A stretch of DNA of 64,000 bases from Anthoceros angustus (GCA_010909165.1 MU008155.1:1178001-1242000); one strand, 5' to 3'; shown: positions 44,901 to 57,899, counted from the stretch's first letter. Translations and numbers: made by a program. The notes: a model not told the origin generated them from the letters alone.

Positions 44901-47900
44901 ACCTTCGTGGGACTGTTGTTAGTCAGGATGCTGCTAGCGAATCTGAAGCAGCAAATATGCGAGCCTTCTAGGAGAGACCCAGCTGACTTCAGACCTAGCC
45001 TACAAAGTGTATCTGGCCCGATTCTGGTTGTTTGCTATACGAACCACGCCCTGGACCAGTTCCTCGAAGGCATCTATGAGCATGAGAAAAGCCTGATTCG
45101 CCTAGGAGGGCAGAGCAAGAATGATGAACTGAAGCTCAGGAGCCTGGCGCATCTTGGGAAGGAGCGGAGAAAGATACGCGGTGTGGATAAAGACCTGCGT
45201 CTGGCGTTCGGAAAGGCTAAGGGAGCAGCCAAGGGCATCAGGAGGGACATCGAGTTCAAACATCTGCCCTATCTCAGCTTGGTAAGCCTGATTCAGAACT
45301 TGATGACCCTGCTGCTGTCCTGTGTGCCTCAAGGGATACCTCCTGTTGGAAGCACTGTTGATGTTCCTGACCAATGTGTCAACTCCTACTGCAGAAGCGC
45401 GTCAACAAAGGTTCTCTACGAGAAATTGCAACTCCAGACCAGATAAATTCTCTGTTCCTCTGGAGAAGCCAGACATGTAATCTGGAACAGGACCATGAGG
45501 TCCTTCCTGACGATGAAGTAGTGCAGGTCTGGCTTTCTGGGGCAGATGAAAGGTCCTGCTCCAAGAAGAAGGTACAGTCTACTATTACTGGTGATACATC
45601 TCGGCCAAACTTCCTCTCCAAGAATCGATTCGAAGTCGTCAGAACACTCAACGATGATGATGATGAGGATGAAAAAGCTTGTCAGAAATGCGATCCGTTC
45701 GATGCCATTTCAGTAGCTTCAGATGTGGAGTACGAAGTTGAGGAGGCTCACGCAGAGACAGGTAAGTTTGGCAACTGGGTTGTTCAGTGCCTACTTACGC
45801 TTCCAATCTATGCTGGTCACATGTTTGCTATGTTTTCTTTCTTGCAGACTCCACCGCCGATCAGGAAATAGCAGCTGATATCATCAAAGCAGATGACGAG
45901 CCAGGAAAGGGGAGTACAGAAGGGACGACGGTCGAGCTGCTCAGCCCAGAACAATGTGAAAACATAGTACCTGAGAACGACTTCATCAATGTTGGGGACG
46001 TTTGGAGATTGCCTCGGGCTTTGAGACTGAGGCTGCACCAGTGTTGGCTTATTGCCATCAAGACAAAAGCACAGCAGCACATTGAAAGACTGTGCAACGA
46101 GTACGAAGAGGCCTGCAAAGCCAGGCTACAAGTGGAGAAAGAGATGCAGCTATGCCTGCTTAGACAAGCGAATGTCGTGGGCATGACTACCACGGCAGCT
46201 GCCCGAATGCGTGATACTTTGGTCTCCCTGAAGCCAGAGATAGTGATAGTGGAAGAAGCAGCCGAGGTTCTGGAAAGCCATATCCTGGCATGTTTGAGTC
46301 GGTACACCAAGCATCTCATCCTCATTGGGGATCATCAGCAGCTCCGCCCTAAAGTATCAGTTCACAGGTTGGCTGTGAACCACAAACTGGATGTCTCTCT
46401 CTTTGAGAGGCTGGTTGCAAGTGGAGTGGAGGTCAGATCTCTGGATGTTCAAAGAAGGATGAGACCAACCATCTCAAACCTCTTGCTGTCCATCTATCCC
46501 CATCTTAAAGACGATGCTTCAGTAGCCCAATTCCCAGACGTTCGAGGGATGAAACACAATGTCTACTTTCTCGACCACAGGGAGGAGGAGAGCTCGGTTA
46601 GGAACTCGGAAACTGGCTCTAAAGTGAACAAAGAGGAGGCAAAGCTGGTCGTGGAACTCTGCAATTATCTTTTGAAGCAGGACTGCTATTCTGCGAAGGA
46701 CATCACCATTCTGAGCATGTACGCTGGCCAGGTAAACGTGTCACAGTTGATTTACATTTTGCGTTAGAAGAGGTTCAGCGCATCTGGTCCTCCCTGTGGA
46801 GCAAGTTGGTTGTCCTTTACACCGTCTTTTCATGTTCAGGTGGAAGAAATCAGGCGTCTCTTGAATGTGCGCGTTGAAGCTACCTGCCTACCAAGAAAAG
46901 TTGCAGGAGGCACACAGAATCTCAACCAGGAAGAGGCTTTCCCCAGAGTCAGCAGTGTGGATGGTTTTCAGGGAGAGGAAAGCAAAATCATTCTTCTTTC
47001 GCTGGTGCGGAATAACAAGCTTGATGGGACTGGTGGAATAGGATTCCTCGACATACACAACAGAGTGTGTGTTGCCCTGTCGAGAGCAAAATATGGAATG
47101 TATATCTTCGGAAATGCAGATCTTTTGGCTGGGAGAAGTGAACTTTGGGGACAATCACCGGAACCCTCAGACAGTCCGGCCTGGTCGGCCCTCAGCTGAT
47201 CCTGTGTTGTCAGAATCATCCTGAGAGGGAGACCAAAGTGACACGGGATATCGATTTCAGACAAGTTGAGGATGGGGGTTGTGGTCAGCCATGCGGGTTC
47301 CAGTTACAATGTGGCCATGTTTGCCCTCGACGGTGCCACCCCAGCAACCATGAGCAGGCGGTCTGCTCTGAAAGCTGCTCCAAGCAGTATGAGAACTGCG
47401 AGCATAGTTGTTCAAGGATATGCCATCAAGGGTCCAGTTGTCCGCCCTGTACAGTTCTCATGAAAAGGCAGCTGCCTCGGTGTGGTCATCAACAAGCTGT
47501 ACCGTGCTCTGAGCCCGTGGATGCAGCTGTGTGCCAGGGGAGGTGCGACAAAATTTTAGGCTGTGGGCATCCGTGTTCCAACAAGTGTAGTGTGCCCTGC
47601 GTGGCAAAATGTCTGGAGCCGGTGACAAGAACTTTACCGTGTGGCCACGTCCAAGAGGACGCTTGCCATGAAGACACTGCAAGCATCGTTTGCAGGACTC
47701 CTTGCACAGCCACACTGGAAAGATGCAGCCACAAGTGCTCAGGTAGGCTTATGACAACTGCACGTCCACGGTCCGTTTTCGTGGCTTGTAAGTGTTTTCC
47801 AGTCAGCTGAACTGTTTCTGCTGCAGGTAGCTGTGGACTCTGCAAGAAGGGGTCGCAGCATGTGCCTTGTCCTAAACCATGCGAGCTGATGCTCCCTTGC

Positions 47901-49284
47901 GGCCATGCCTGCCTCTCAAGCTGCGCCGATTTCTGCCCTCCTTGCGAGCGGCCATGTCAAAGGAAATGCGTGCACGGTGCTTGCACATTGAAATGTGGGG
48001 AGGAATGCATCCCGTGCAGGGAGAAGTGCGCGTGGAAATGCAGGCATCACCGTTGTAATCTACTATGCTTTGAGATATGCACGAGACCTCGGTGCAACCG
48101 GCGTTGCAACAGGAGACTGCCAGGATGCGGTCACCGATGCAACGGACTCTGCGGGGAGTTGTGCCCCAAAAAGTGCAAAATCTGCAATGGGGACACAATC
48201 GACTTCATCTCCAAGAGGCGGTTGGGAGACTTGAAAGCCAAACACAGGCTCGTGAAGCTCCATGACTGCAAGCATGTCTTCGAGGTGACAGGCCTGGACA
48301 GATGGATGGACCAAGGAGATGGTGTGGGAGCCTCTTCCTCTGCAACAGCAATCAAACTGAAGCAGTGGTATGCATCCAATTTCCCCTATCTCCTTTTTCA
48401 TTTTATAACCTGCGGAATGGATGGCGTGACAGACTATTCCAACTCTGTGCGTGTGCAGCCCGCAGTGCAGGACTCCCGTCCGACGGTCTTACAGGTATGC
48501 CGAAATTGTCAAGACTGCTCTGGAAAAGATTGAGGTCGTGAAACGAAGAGTGAGCGGCTATCAGCAATGCAGCCTGGGAAACCAAGCCCTGAACAGCGGG
48601 CGTGCGATGGAGGCCGTTGAAATCTACGAGCGGGCACTCAAACACGAGCCAGGCCTGGCGGAGGCGCATTACGGCCTAGGATGTGCCTACTCTGCTGCCA
48701 GATTGAACGCAAGAGCAGCGTTTCACTTGCTACTGGTGGTCTGCACAAGCCAACTCAAGGCTCACCCAGCAAGAGCCGCTGCATCGAAAGCGTGCATCGT
48801 GGAGAACGACATCGATTACTGCAAGAGCATCGCCTCTTCCATGGCAACCACGTCCTGCAGAGGTACTCATTCTATAAGCAAAGGGCTGTCGAAAATGCTT
48901 ACCCTTCCTTCCTTGCCTCCTGACCTAATGTGTTGCCAAATGTGCTGCGCAGCTGGGAATGCCATCGCAGTGAGGGCAATGGTGCAGCTAGCGCGGACGT
49001 GCACCAGGATGCATCAGTGGGAGATTGCAACTCAGCTTGGTGAAGCCATCTTGGATCACCATCCGGAAAATGAGGACGGAAAGACCGTGATCAGCGAGGC
49101 GAGACGTAAGGCACAGAGTGCGCGCAGTGTGGATGTGATGTCACGCCAAGTTGGCTATCACGCTCAGTGGTACCACTGTCCCAATGGCCACGTCTACGCT
49201 GTCGGAGAGCAGTTGCACTGTTGCACGCCTCTGAATGTCCCCTCTCCATTGCTGTTATCCTCAGCTGACATTTCAGACTTGTAG
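41947..49284 (+). CDS. ZNFX1-like SF1 helicase with NFX1 zinc fingers, gene 2 (rearranged)
   Basis: Tandem duplicate of gene 1. Exons: 41947-43510, 43627-43808 (uncertain end), 43869-44192, 44289-45281, 45395-45761, 45848-46731, 46840-47742, 47827-48367, 48459-49284. The same domains and motifs appear in the same order. Three differences stand out. Exon 1 is almost 1 kb longer through six Lys/Ser-rich repeats. About 420 bp covering most of exon 2's second half and the original donor are deleted; a weak gtactt donor after 43808 would restore frame (TASAVFA then GEEYRHLP). One base is missing in the ttggggaca tract near 47148, so the helicase frame stops at 47199 while the zinc-finger frame continues intact. 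If the last break is a consensus error, the gene may be functional with a shortened exon 2; otherwise it is two partial products. Confidence 0.75.
42310..43510 (+). repeat. Six ~180-200-bp in-frame repeats in exon 1 of gene 2
   Basis: Each unit encodes a Lys-rich start (KKKKNKKS or similar), GASTSRSS-like, an Ala/Thr-Gln segment, QSSLGG.LGRDGG and LDELGE. Gene 1 has a single diverged unit at the same place (GSTFRSS to GVLNELG). Four of the six unit ends carry a ggtgag that matches the exon's own donor context. Confidence 0.9.
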
Positions 49285-49952
49285 ACAACACGGGATCACT
49301 TCAGTAGGTGCTTTCCAACGCTTCAAATTTTGCCTCCGCACCTCCCATGGGTTGTGTTAGGAGACGAAGATGCAAAGATGCCTTGCAAGATTCCAGAGAA
49401 ATGAACCCGAAACGAAGAAATGTGCACCGACTGTACCACCTACCACAGTTCATTGTCCCAGCGGGCGCCGATGTTGAGACACTGATAGGAGGTAGGTCCT
49501 ACCTCCTTACGCATCTGCCTCATTCGCCGCTGCAACCCGAGGAAAAGCATCCAGCATTATTGTAGGAGCCGTGCACCACTAATGCAGCCCACTGTACCAA
49601 TGGTCAGATGTCTGGCAAGCCTCTTGAGTCTTGACCCCACGAGAAGTGCAGCAAAAAAATCTTCAACGTGGCGCTGTGTCGGAGGGGAGCCTCACCCCCT
49701 GGCAACGACTTTGTGAAGAAATGCAGTGCACAGTGGGGTCCTCGGGAGACCAGCTCCCATCACGTTTCACCGTCCCAGCTCGCGTCACGAGACGTCTCCC
49801 AGGCCGGTCAGGGATAAGGAGGGCGCCTGATTGGCTGCCGTGACACAGGAGCTACCCCCCAATCATAGACCTCTTGTATGTAAAACGGGCGCTGCACACC
49901 GTGTTTAGCCCACCCCGCATTTCCCGCGATACTCGACTTCTCTTATCAGACC
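49285..49952. promoter_or_regulatory. Upstream region of PPO1
   Basis: 3' flank of ZNFX1-like gene 2 followed by the PPO1 promoter and 5' UTR. No obvious TATA box. No other gene is supported. Confidence 0.45.
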
Positions 49953-52070
49953 ATGGCCTCCACGATGCAGGCTTCGATTCTGACGGGCTGCCTCTCGGCG
50001 AACGCGGCATCTGCAGCCGCGCGGGTGGGGCTGTCCAAGCCCCGATCAGCGGGGGCGGTGGGCCTGGGAAGTGGCAAGTGCAGCGGCAGCCCGCTCGTGG
50101 TGAAGGCCGCGGCGGATTCGGAAGATGGGCGAGGAGGATGGAAGAGTGCCGGGAGGAGGGAGCTCCTGGCGGGGACCTTGGCCGCGGGCAGCATTCTGCT
50201 GCCGGGGTCGGCGCTCGGGGGGCCCGAGGCCGGGCCCTTCCCGGCGCCCGACCTCACAAAGTGTACCACGGCGTACATGACCCGGGACACCAGCTTCCCC
50301 ACCGAGTGCTGCCCACCGGGGTACACGGCCCCCCTCGCCATCATCGACTTCAAGCCCGACACCAAAATCCCCATCCTGCCCCGCCCCAAGTTGCACGAGC
50401 TGGACGACGCCTACATCGCCAAGCTGAATCTGGCGTACAAGCGCATGCGGGAGCTCCCAGACGAGGACCCCAGGAGCCTGTTCCAGCAGGGTAAGGTGCA
50501 CTGCTCCTACTGCAACGGCGCCTTCCCCTTGCCCGCTGGGAAGCCCGGGACCACCGAGCAGATCCACTTCGGCTGGTACTTCTTCCCCTTCCACCGCGCC
50601 GAGCTCTACTTCCATGAACGGATCCTCGCCAGCTTGATCGAAGACCCGTCTTTCAAGCTCCCGTTCTGGAATTGGGATAACCAGAGCATTGCCGCCAACG
50701 CCAACACGATCCCGGCCATCTTCCAGGATCCATCCTCCGCGCTCTACGACCCCAAGCGGAATGCCAATCACTTGAGCACCGGCATCGCCCCCATCGTCAA
50801 CCTCAGCTACAATGGCCAGAACGAGTACACGAACGAGGACGATGTGCGCGCGAACAACCTGTCTGTCATGCACAACACCGTCGCCACCACCCTGACCGCC
50901 GTAGGTTTCCTGGGTGGCAAATTCTACGCGGATGGCACCAATGCCGACAACACCACTGACCTCCAGGCTGGGTCTGTGGAGAACGGCCCGCACACCGCAG
51001 TGCATAAGTGGGGAGGAGATCCCGTGGGATATCCGAAAACCAATGAGGTGAGCACGCATTTTCGCTCTGCTGCAGCATTCGCTGGCATTGTTGTTTGTGG
51101 GTTGGAGAACACTAGAGCAGAGCAATGTGTGTGACACGGTGCGCAGGATCTTGGCAACTTCGCGACCGCCGGATTCGACCCGCTCTTCTACCATCTCCAC
51201 GGGAACGTGGACAGGCTATGGGCGGTGTGGGAGAACCTGCCGTCCGACCAGACCGCCACGGGCAGGCCTGTGCGCAAGGTGAAGCTCCCCGACGGCAGGA
51301 CTCGTGGTGACGACTACAGGACCAACTTCACGGACTCCCAGTGGCTGGACGCCGCCTTCCTCTTCTATAACGAGAAGAAGGAGCTGGTGAAGATCACGGT
51401 GCGGGATGTGCTGGACACCAAGAACAGCCTCCGGTACGACTACCCCTTCGTGCGGGAGGACCAGGCCTGGCTCAGCTACGGGTCGGTGCTGAGCGCCGCC
51501 GACAAGCTCGGAGACTCGGACGCGGGAACGGCATTGATCCAAGACTACGTCAGGGACCCCAAGGGCACAGTGGAGAAGCTGCGCAGGACCCCGAAGCCGC
51601 AGGGAAATGCTGAAGATTTCGCGGAGTTCGGTTCCAGAGCATCGCGCGGGGGGAAGGATACCGACACCGGGGACAGGCCCTTCACTGTCAGGGTGCGCCC
51701 GGAGCCTATTCCGGCGGAGCTCAAGGAGTTGGATTTCCAAGACCTGGAGAAAACTCTGACGCTGGAGGGAGTGTTGGTGCCTACCGAAGGCACACTGGCT
51801 TTCTCCGTTTTCATCAACTTGCCAAGCGCAGACCTCACCACGCCCAAATCCATCCCCCAGTTCGTGGGCACTTACAACAGCATTCCGGAGGGCAAGCTCG
51901 GCGGTGACGTCGGCCGTTACCGCCGAGTGAATGTGCGCTTCGAAATCTCTGCCAACTTCGAGCTCCTGGGCATCAACAAGCCGTCCAGGCTCCTGGTCAC
52001 CATCGTGCCCGAGGGGAATGACACTGAAAAGGGTGTGAAACTCAAGGGCGCAGTTCTCACTCTCGCTTAG
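49953..52070 (+). CDS. Polyphenol oxidase 1, thylakoid-targeted
   Basis: Two exons, 49953-51047 and 51147-52070, with a 99-bp GT-AG intron; 672 aa. An Ala/Ser-rich chloroplast transit region is followed by a twin-arginine lumen signal (GRRELLAGTLAAGSILLPG, Arg68-69). The type-3 copper core has CuA HCSYCNGAF (His183) and FHRAELYFHERIL (His214, His221), and CuB HTAVHKWGG (His347, His351) and FYHLHGNVDRLW (His383). The usual His-His pair of CuB is Leu382-His383 here. A DWL-type region (QWLDAAFLFYNEKKELV) and the KFDV-type C-terminal domain follow. The enzyme class oxidises phenols to o-quinones, usually in the thylakoid lumen. The frame is intact. Confidence 0.93.
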
Positions 52071-52330
52071 TTTTTCCCTCTTGCATACGTCTATCGTAAG
52101 TGCTTTCTAGCGAGCTGTGAGCAACAGTCCAGGTAGCCTGTCAGTTGTTGTTGTGTCCCTGGAAAGACATGGCTTGTCCTGCCCAGAAGGGCGCCGTTCT
52201 CACTCTCACTTAGTTTTTCTCTATTACATACGTCTATCATAAGTGGTTTCTAGTGCGCTGTGAGCAAAAGTCCAGGTAGCCTGTCAATTGTTGTTGTGCC
52301 CCTGGAAAGACATGGCTTGTCCTGCCCAAA
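52044..52330 (+). repeat. Tandem duplication of PPO1 last codons plus 3' UTR
   Basis: Two ~143-bp copies (52044-52187 and 52188-52330). The first contains the terminal codons, stop and 3' UTR start; the second repeats them downstream (gttctcactctc[g/a]cttag and tggaaagacatggcttgtcc), giving an orphan coding tail. Confidence 0.9.
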
Positions 52331-53300
52331 CACAGCTTGAATTAGAATTCATCTTCATGTACGTTCCTATCCGGCACTGCATTATATACTATACGAAAGG
52401 AAAACGTCTGCCCCACCATCCAGACAATGTCAGAAGGTTTGAGGATGTGCACCACGTGTTCAGCTGTTCAGGATACACATCTCCTAGCCCTCGGCACAAC
52501 CCAAGCAGACCCCTGACATCTGACATGTTCAGCATTTTGGACGTCCAAGTCCAACTCCTTCTGTCTCGCAGACCCTCTTCTACTAGAGTAAGAAGCGATA
52601 ACAGTAATACATTATCTGCTTGCCAGTCGAGCAAGGTAGGACATCAACAGGGGATCACGTCGTGGAATATGTAGAAATATCTACAAAAAACTGATGGTGT
52701 TGAGTATGCACCTGCAGGTGTCCTCCGACATGGTGGTGTGCAGAATCCTACTTTTAGCGGAGAGCATGGGCACTCAAGGCGGGAAGGTGGGAGCCAGCTG
52801 CACAAATCAGCTGTGGGCCCTCATCGGTGCACCGACTCGGAAAGCACAGAAATATCATTCGATAATGGCAGGATACATGTTTCTGCTGAAGGCCCGAAGC
52901 GTGGGAGGGTCGGACGAGAGAGGCCTCCCGGAGAGATAGCGTGGAATCTCGTTTCTCCCGAGGGGGAGCCAACGGAAAGCAGGGCACGTAGACCTGCTTC
53001 AAACTACGTACGTACGGACAAGGCACGAGGTGCAGACTGTAGCCTACAGACTGTACAGTACGTTATTTAAATTATTGTCACCTCCTTCCCGCCTCCCGCA
53101 ACGTGCCATGTCGCCAACGCTTATCGAGAATACAGGATAGAGGATCGAGGATCGAGGACATGGATGCTGTACGCGCCACACCAGGTCATTCATTGGCCGG
53201 AGTCCGAGAGCTTCAAATAAGCGGCAACCTCCTTCAGTGTTGTGTGAATCTTTCCGCGTCGTTCCTGACGAGCGGAAGCTACAGTCGACAGCTTCGAGAC
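52331..53300. promoter_or_regulatory. Spacer and PPO2 upstream region
   Basis: No gene supported. The proximal part has a TATA-like ttcaaataagc at about 53210-53221, aligned with the tataaag before PPO3. An in-frame ATG at 53103 could extend PPO2 but would displace the transit peptide. Confidence 0.45.
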
Positions 53301-55438
53301 ATGGAGGCCAGCAGCGCCTTGGCGAGCTGCCTGTCGGCCAACGCGGCCGCGGCGTCTGCGAGTGTGAGAGGCGGCTCGTTCCGGGTGCGCCCAGGGGCGT
53401 CCGGAGGCCGGGGAAGCGGCAGGTGCAACCACGCGGTGGTGGTGCGGGCGGAGAAGAATGCCGACACCGGCAGCAGCAAGAGCCGGAGGGAGCTCCTGGC
53501 GGGGACCCTGGCCGGGACCATCCTGCTTCCGGGCGGGGCGGCCCTGGGAGGTGTGGAGTCGGGCCCGCTCCCGCCCCCCGATCTCTCCAAGTGCACCACG
53601 GCGTACATGACCGCGGACAAGACCTACCCGACGGAGTGCTGCCCGCCTGGATACACGGCCCCCCCAGACATCATCGACTTCAGGCCCGACCCCAAGATCC
53701 CCTTCCGCATCCGGCCCCCGCTCCACACCATCGACGAGGCATATGTGAAGAAGTTCAACCTGGCGTACGAGAGGATGCGCGCGCTGCCGGAGGACGATCC
53801 CCGGAGCTGGTACCAGCAGGCCAAGGTGCACTGCTCCTACTGCAACGGCGCCTTCCCTCTGGCCAAGGGCCAGCCGGGCGCCGTGGAGCAGATCCACTTC
53901 ACCTGGTTCTTCTACCCCTTCCACCGCGCCGAGCTCTACTTCCACGAGCGGATTCTGGCGAGCCTTATCGACGACCCCACCTTCGCGCTGCCCTTCTGGA
54001 ACTGGGACAACCAGAGCCTCACCGCGGGTGCTAACCGTGTGCCGGCCTACTTCAACGACCCCGCCTTCGCCGGCCTCTACGACAAGAACCGCAATGCCCT
54101 CCACATGCCGGGAGGAAAGTACCCGATCGTCGATCTCGGGTATTTCGGCAAGGGTGAGTACACATCCGAGGATCAGGTGCGGGCCAACAATCTCGCCGTC
54201 ATGTACAATGCCGTGACCACCACGCTCACGGCTCGGGATTTCCTGGGGGGCAAGTCCTTCGCGGACGGCACCAACGGCGACGGCACCACAGTTGGGCAGG
54301 CCGGGAGCGTGGAGGGCGCGCCTCACACCAGCGTGCACATCTGGGGCGGGGACAAGGCCAACTCTCCTGTTATCAATGCGGTAAGCAAGATGAGGATTTT
54401 TTGATGAAAACCATGGTAATGCGCAGTGGGCTCGGGATTCTGAGAATGGTTCCGTTGTTGCGTGGTGTTGGGCTGATGGCTTTGTTGTGGGTTTTGTTGC
54501 GTTTGGCAGGATTTGGGGAACTTTGCAACCGCGGCATTCGACCCTCTCTTCTTCCAGCTGCACGGGAACGTGGACCGGCTGTGGAAGGTTTGGGAGGGGC
54601 TGCCGTCCGACCAGACGTCCACTGGGAGGCCTGTGCGGAAGGTGAAGCTAGCGGACGGCAGGATCCGTGGAGACGACTACAGGCAGAACTACCCAGACAA
54701 GGAGTTTTTGGACGCCGCATTCCTCTTCTACAACGAGAAGAAGCAGTTGGTGCGGATCAAGGTGAGTGACACTCTGGACCAGAGGGGCAGCTTGCGCTAC
54801 GACTACCCCGACCTCAAGTCCGATCTTGCCTGGCTCAACTACGGCACGGTGCTGAGCGCGGCCAGTGGGCTGGGTGATGCCACGGCCAGCGCCGCCCTGC
54901 TGCAGGAGTATGCCAAGGACCCGAAGAGCGTCATTGACCAGCTGCGGAAGACGGTCAAGCCTGCTGCTGCTGGGTTTCAGGCGGATGATTTCCCGGAGTT
55001 CGGGTCCCGGAAGGCCCGGGGCAACAAGGAGCAGGATCTTGGGGACAAGCCCGTCACGCTAAGGGTGATACCGGAGCCCCTTACACCTGAGTTGAGGGGC
55101 CTGGATTTCGAGGACCTAGAGAAGACTCTAGTGCTGCAAGGTGTGTTGGTGCCCAAAGAGGGTAACCTTGCCTTCTCTGTCTTCATCAACTTCCCTAGCG
55201 CAGATGACAAGACTTCAAGGCTATCCCCAGTACGTCGGCTCCTACTCAAGCATTCCCGAGGGCAAGCAAGGCGGTGATGTGGGCAAGTATCGCAGAGTGG
55301 ATGTGCGCTTTTCCGTCACTGCCAACATCGAGCTGCTGGGTATTAAGAAGCTGTCCAAGCTGTTGGTCACCATTGTGCCTCAAGGTGATGATACTGAGAG
55401 GGTGTGAAGCTCAAGGAGCTCTACTCGACTTGGATTAG
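53301..55438 (+). CDS. Polyphenol oxidase 2 (3' frame breaks)
   Basis: Exons 53301-54380 and 54510-55438, with a 129-bp GT-AG intron. It encodes a transit peptide, the twin-Arg signal SRRELLAGTLAGTILLPGG, CuA HCSYCNGAF and FHRAELYFHERIL, CuB HTSVHIWGG and FFQLHGNVDRLW, then DWL and KFDV-type regions. The start was chosen by alignment to PPO3 and by the transit-like N-terminus. Compared with PPO3, single bases are missing at about 55218 (ttccaagg to ttcaagg), 55230 (ccccc to cccc), 55400 (gggg to ggg) and 55413 (ggg to gg). As written the frame ends at 55277, losing the C-terminal half of the KFDV domain. All are homopolymer shortenings, so a consensus error is likely. The domestic end is taken as the stop aligned with PPO3. 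Confidence 0.85.
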
Positions 55439-57600
55439 GCACTGGTGCCGAGATTACGGTGTCATTTGGTCCCTCACCTGGGTGTTCCCTTGACACCTGC
55501 ACACGGCTACCTGGCACAATCCAGTACGAGCAGAAATTGATCAAGATGGTTGTACTCTTGTCAATTTTGCTTCCAATGCAAAGAGACGTGCCCATTTTGC
55601 TCTGTCACATTTACGCCTCATCAGATCTGTCGTGCATCTCACTTGTTACTACTTTGGCAGTCATTTTGCAACCCCCGTACGAGTATATGTTCATCACCTG
55701 ACACTCCTGATGACAAGAGAGTCTGGGTGGGAAGATATCCACTCCGATAGGATAAGGAGCTGCTCAACTCCTGACACCTGCACACTGCTACCTGGCACAA
55801 TCTAGTACTAGCAGAAATTGATCAAGATGGGTCTCTTTCTTGTCAACTTTGCTTCCCATGCACAGACGTGCCCATTTTGCTCTGTCACATTCACGCCTCA
55901 TCAGAGCAGTCGTGCATCTCACTTGTTACTACTTTGGCAGTCACTTTGCATCCCCGTACGAGTCGCATGTTCATCACCTGACACTCCTGATGACAAGAGA
56001 GAGTCTGGGTGGGAAAATATCCACTCCGATGGGAGAAGGAGCTGCTCACCTCCTGAGTTGCTTTCTCACCAACGAGAAAACAATTCATTCTGCATTAAAT
56101 CCTTGTACATATCAGGCCGGACGCTGTGCTGTGAGCAGCTAGTATGTCTGCTCACAGCTACACACAGCTGCGAGGAAGTGGAGCCAGGTTGACACACACC
56201 TTCTCTCAACATCGTTCCAATTAGTCTAACGGTGTGCTGTGAGCAGCTAGTATGACTGCGCATAGCAACATATAGCTGCCAGGACGTGGAGCGAGGTTGA
56301 CACACATGCTTTCAACATCGTTCAAATTAGTCTAACGTGAGAATTTCCATTCCGAGCCTTGAATGACCTATGACCACGAATTTCAGAGTGCTGCTTGTTG
56401 TTGGAGAAATGTCAATTTCAAAGCAAGAGCGAGTGGCCGAGGGTGGTGAGAGCAACCTCTTCAACTAGCAAAACTACTAACAAGGCTTTTCGTGATGTAA
56501 AGAATACAAACTTTCATGCCTCAACAGTTGTGGCAAAACTTGTCACAATATCCTTCCTAGTTGTGGACGCATGGACAAGAGGAAAATCCAAGCCATCAAC
56601 ACAGGCTTATGGTGATTGAAAATCAACACAAACGCGAGGTAAAGATACAATCAAAATGCAAAATGCACATATCCGATCTAAAAAAACCCAGTCTCCAAAC
56701 CCTTGTATAGGGTGGAGAGCCTATAGGTGTAGTAATATAGCACTTATATGATATTGTATTTTATTGAGGAAAAACAATGGGAAAAATCCATTTAGCACAG
56801 CACGCGACAATGAAGGTGGACCTCGAGGGTCAGGTGAAAAGAGTGACTAAGCTTCTTACCTAAAGTTACCTACTCCTCCTAGAATATCATATGCAGGAAG
56901 AACAAATGGTCTATAAATGACGGAGGAAGAGGAAGAAGCATCACTTGCTGTCGCCCCCTTGTGAAGGATTGCCATCAACAGGGCCCTTCGAAAGGCAATG
57001 GAGACTCGCTGTCTGAAGTTAGCTGTGAAATAAGAAAGGGACAACCCTGCGCCATGCCTGGGGGCGTCGTAGGATTTGGCGCAGGACTTGAGAAATTGAT
57101 CGAAGTTCGTAGCCATTGCCCATGCACTTGCATGCATACCAACACATTATATATGGCAGTATAGTAATCACTATGCCCTCCCAGAAAAAAAAAGCAGAAA
57201 CAGAAAAACCAAAAATAAAACTAGAAATAAAAAAAAAACCCTCACAAAAATCCCAAAAGAGATTGGAACCTTCAGCTACAACCTGCAAGTACCTTCAGCC
57301 AAAACCTCTCACAAAAAGCCAAAAGAGACTCGAACCAAGTACAAATTCAAACTCCAAAGTCATTGTCTTGACCAAAAACTCTCACAAAAAGCTTTTATGT
57401 TCAACAAACACCTCACACACAAAACATCTCCGAAAAGAAAGAAATCTACATATAAACACTTTTGTTGCACATATATTCTCTTCTAAAAACCTAAAACCTA
57501 AAATACATGATTTTAAAATCGTTATTTGGACGTATCTTAGAAACCTTGCTATGATACCATGATAGAATATGTCGAAAGATAAGAAGAGCTTTATAGAAGT
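55439..57600. repeat. PPO2 downstream flank, duplicated after PPO3
   Basis: Nearly identical to 62205-64000. It contains an internal ~290-bp direct repeat (about 55492-56050, phrases gcagaaattgatcaagatgg and gtgcccattttgctctgtca) and a ~105-bp direct repeat (about 56126-56337, gtgctgtgagcagctagtatg). From about 57170 it is A-rich. No gene is supported; the open frames here are short and overlap on both strands. Confidence 0.75.
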
Positions 57601-57629
57601 AGCAATCCTATTGCAAGATGGATGATCCT

Positions 57630-57835
57630 AGCAATGGATATGCACGATAGGAATCTGATGGATATGCGATAAGAGATGGCGTCTGGATATGCGCGATAAG
57701 AGATGGCGTCTGATGGATATCGCGATAAGAGATGGATCTGATGGATATGCGCGATAAGAGATGGATCTGGATATGCGCGATAAGAGATGGCGATACAGTG
57801 GATATGCGCGATAAGAGATGGCGATACTCTCTTCT
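57630..57835 (+). repeat. ~31-bp minisatellite
   Basis: Seven to eight copies of gatggatatgcgcgataaga with a variable gatggcg/tct spacer. Some units are truncated. Confidence 0.85.
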
Positions 57836-57899
57836 CTGTATACGAGTTTGTTATCTAACTTGTCAAGAGATGCTGATCATCATCATCATTATGTCTTCC

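Noticed and set aside
49946-51200. Long minus-strand open frames opposite the PPO genes (up to 457 codons)
   Set aside because: They arise from the high GC3 of the PPO codons, cross the introns without splice logic and match no family.
53103-53300. Upstream in-frame ATG extension of PPO2
   Set aside because: It adds 66 residues not found in PPO1 or PPO3 and would bury the transit peptide. The TATA-like element also lies inside it.
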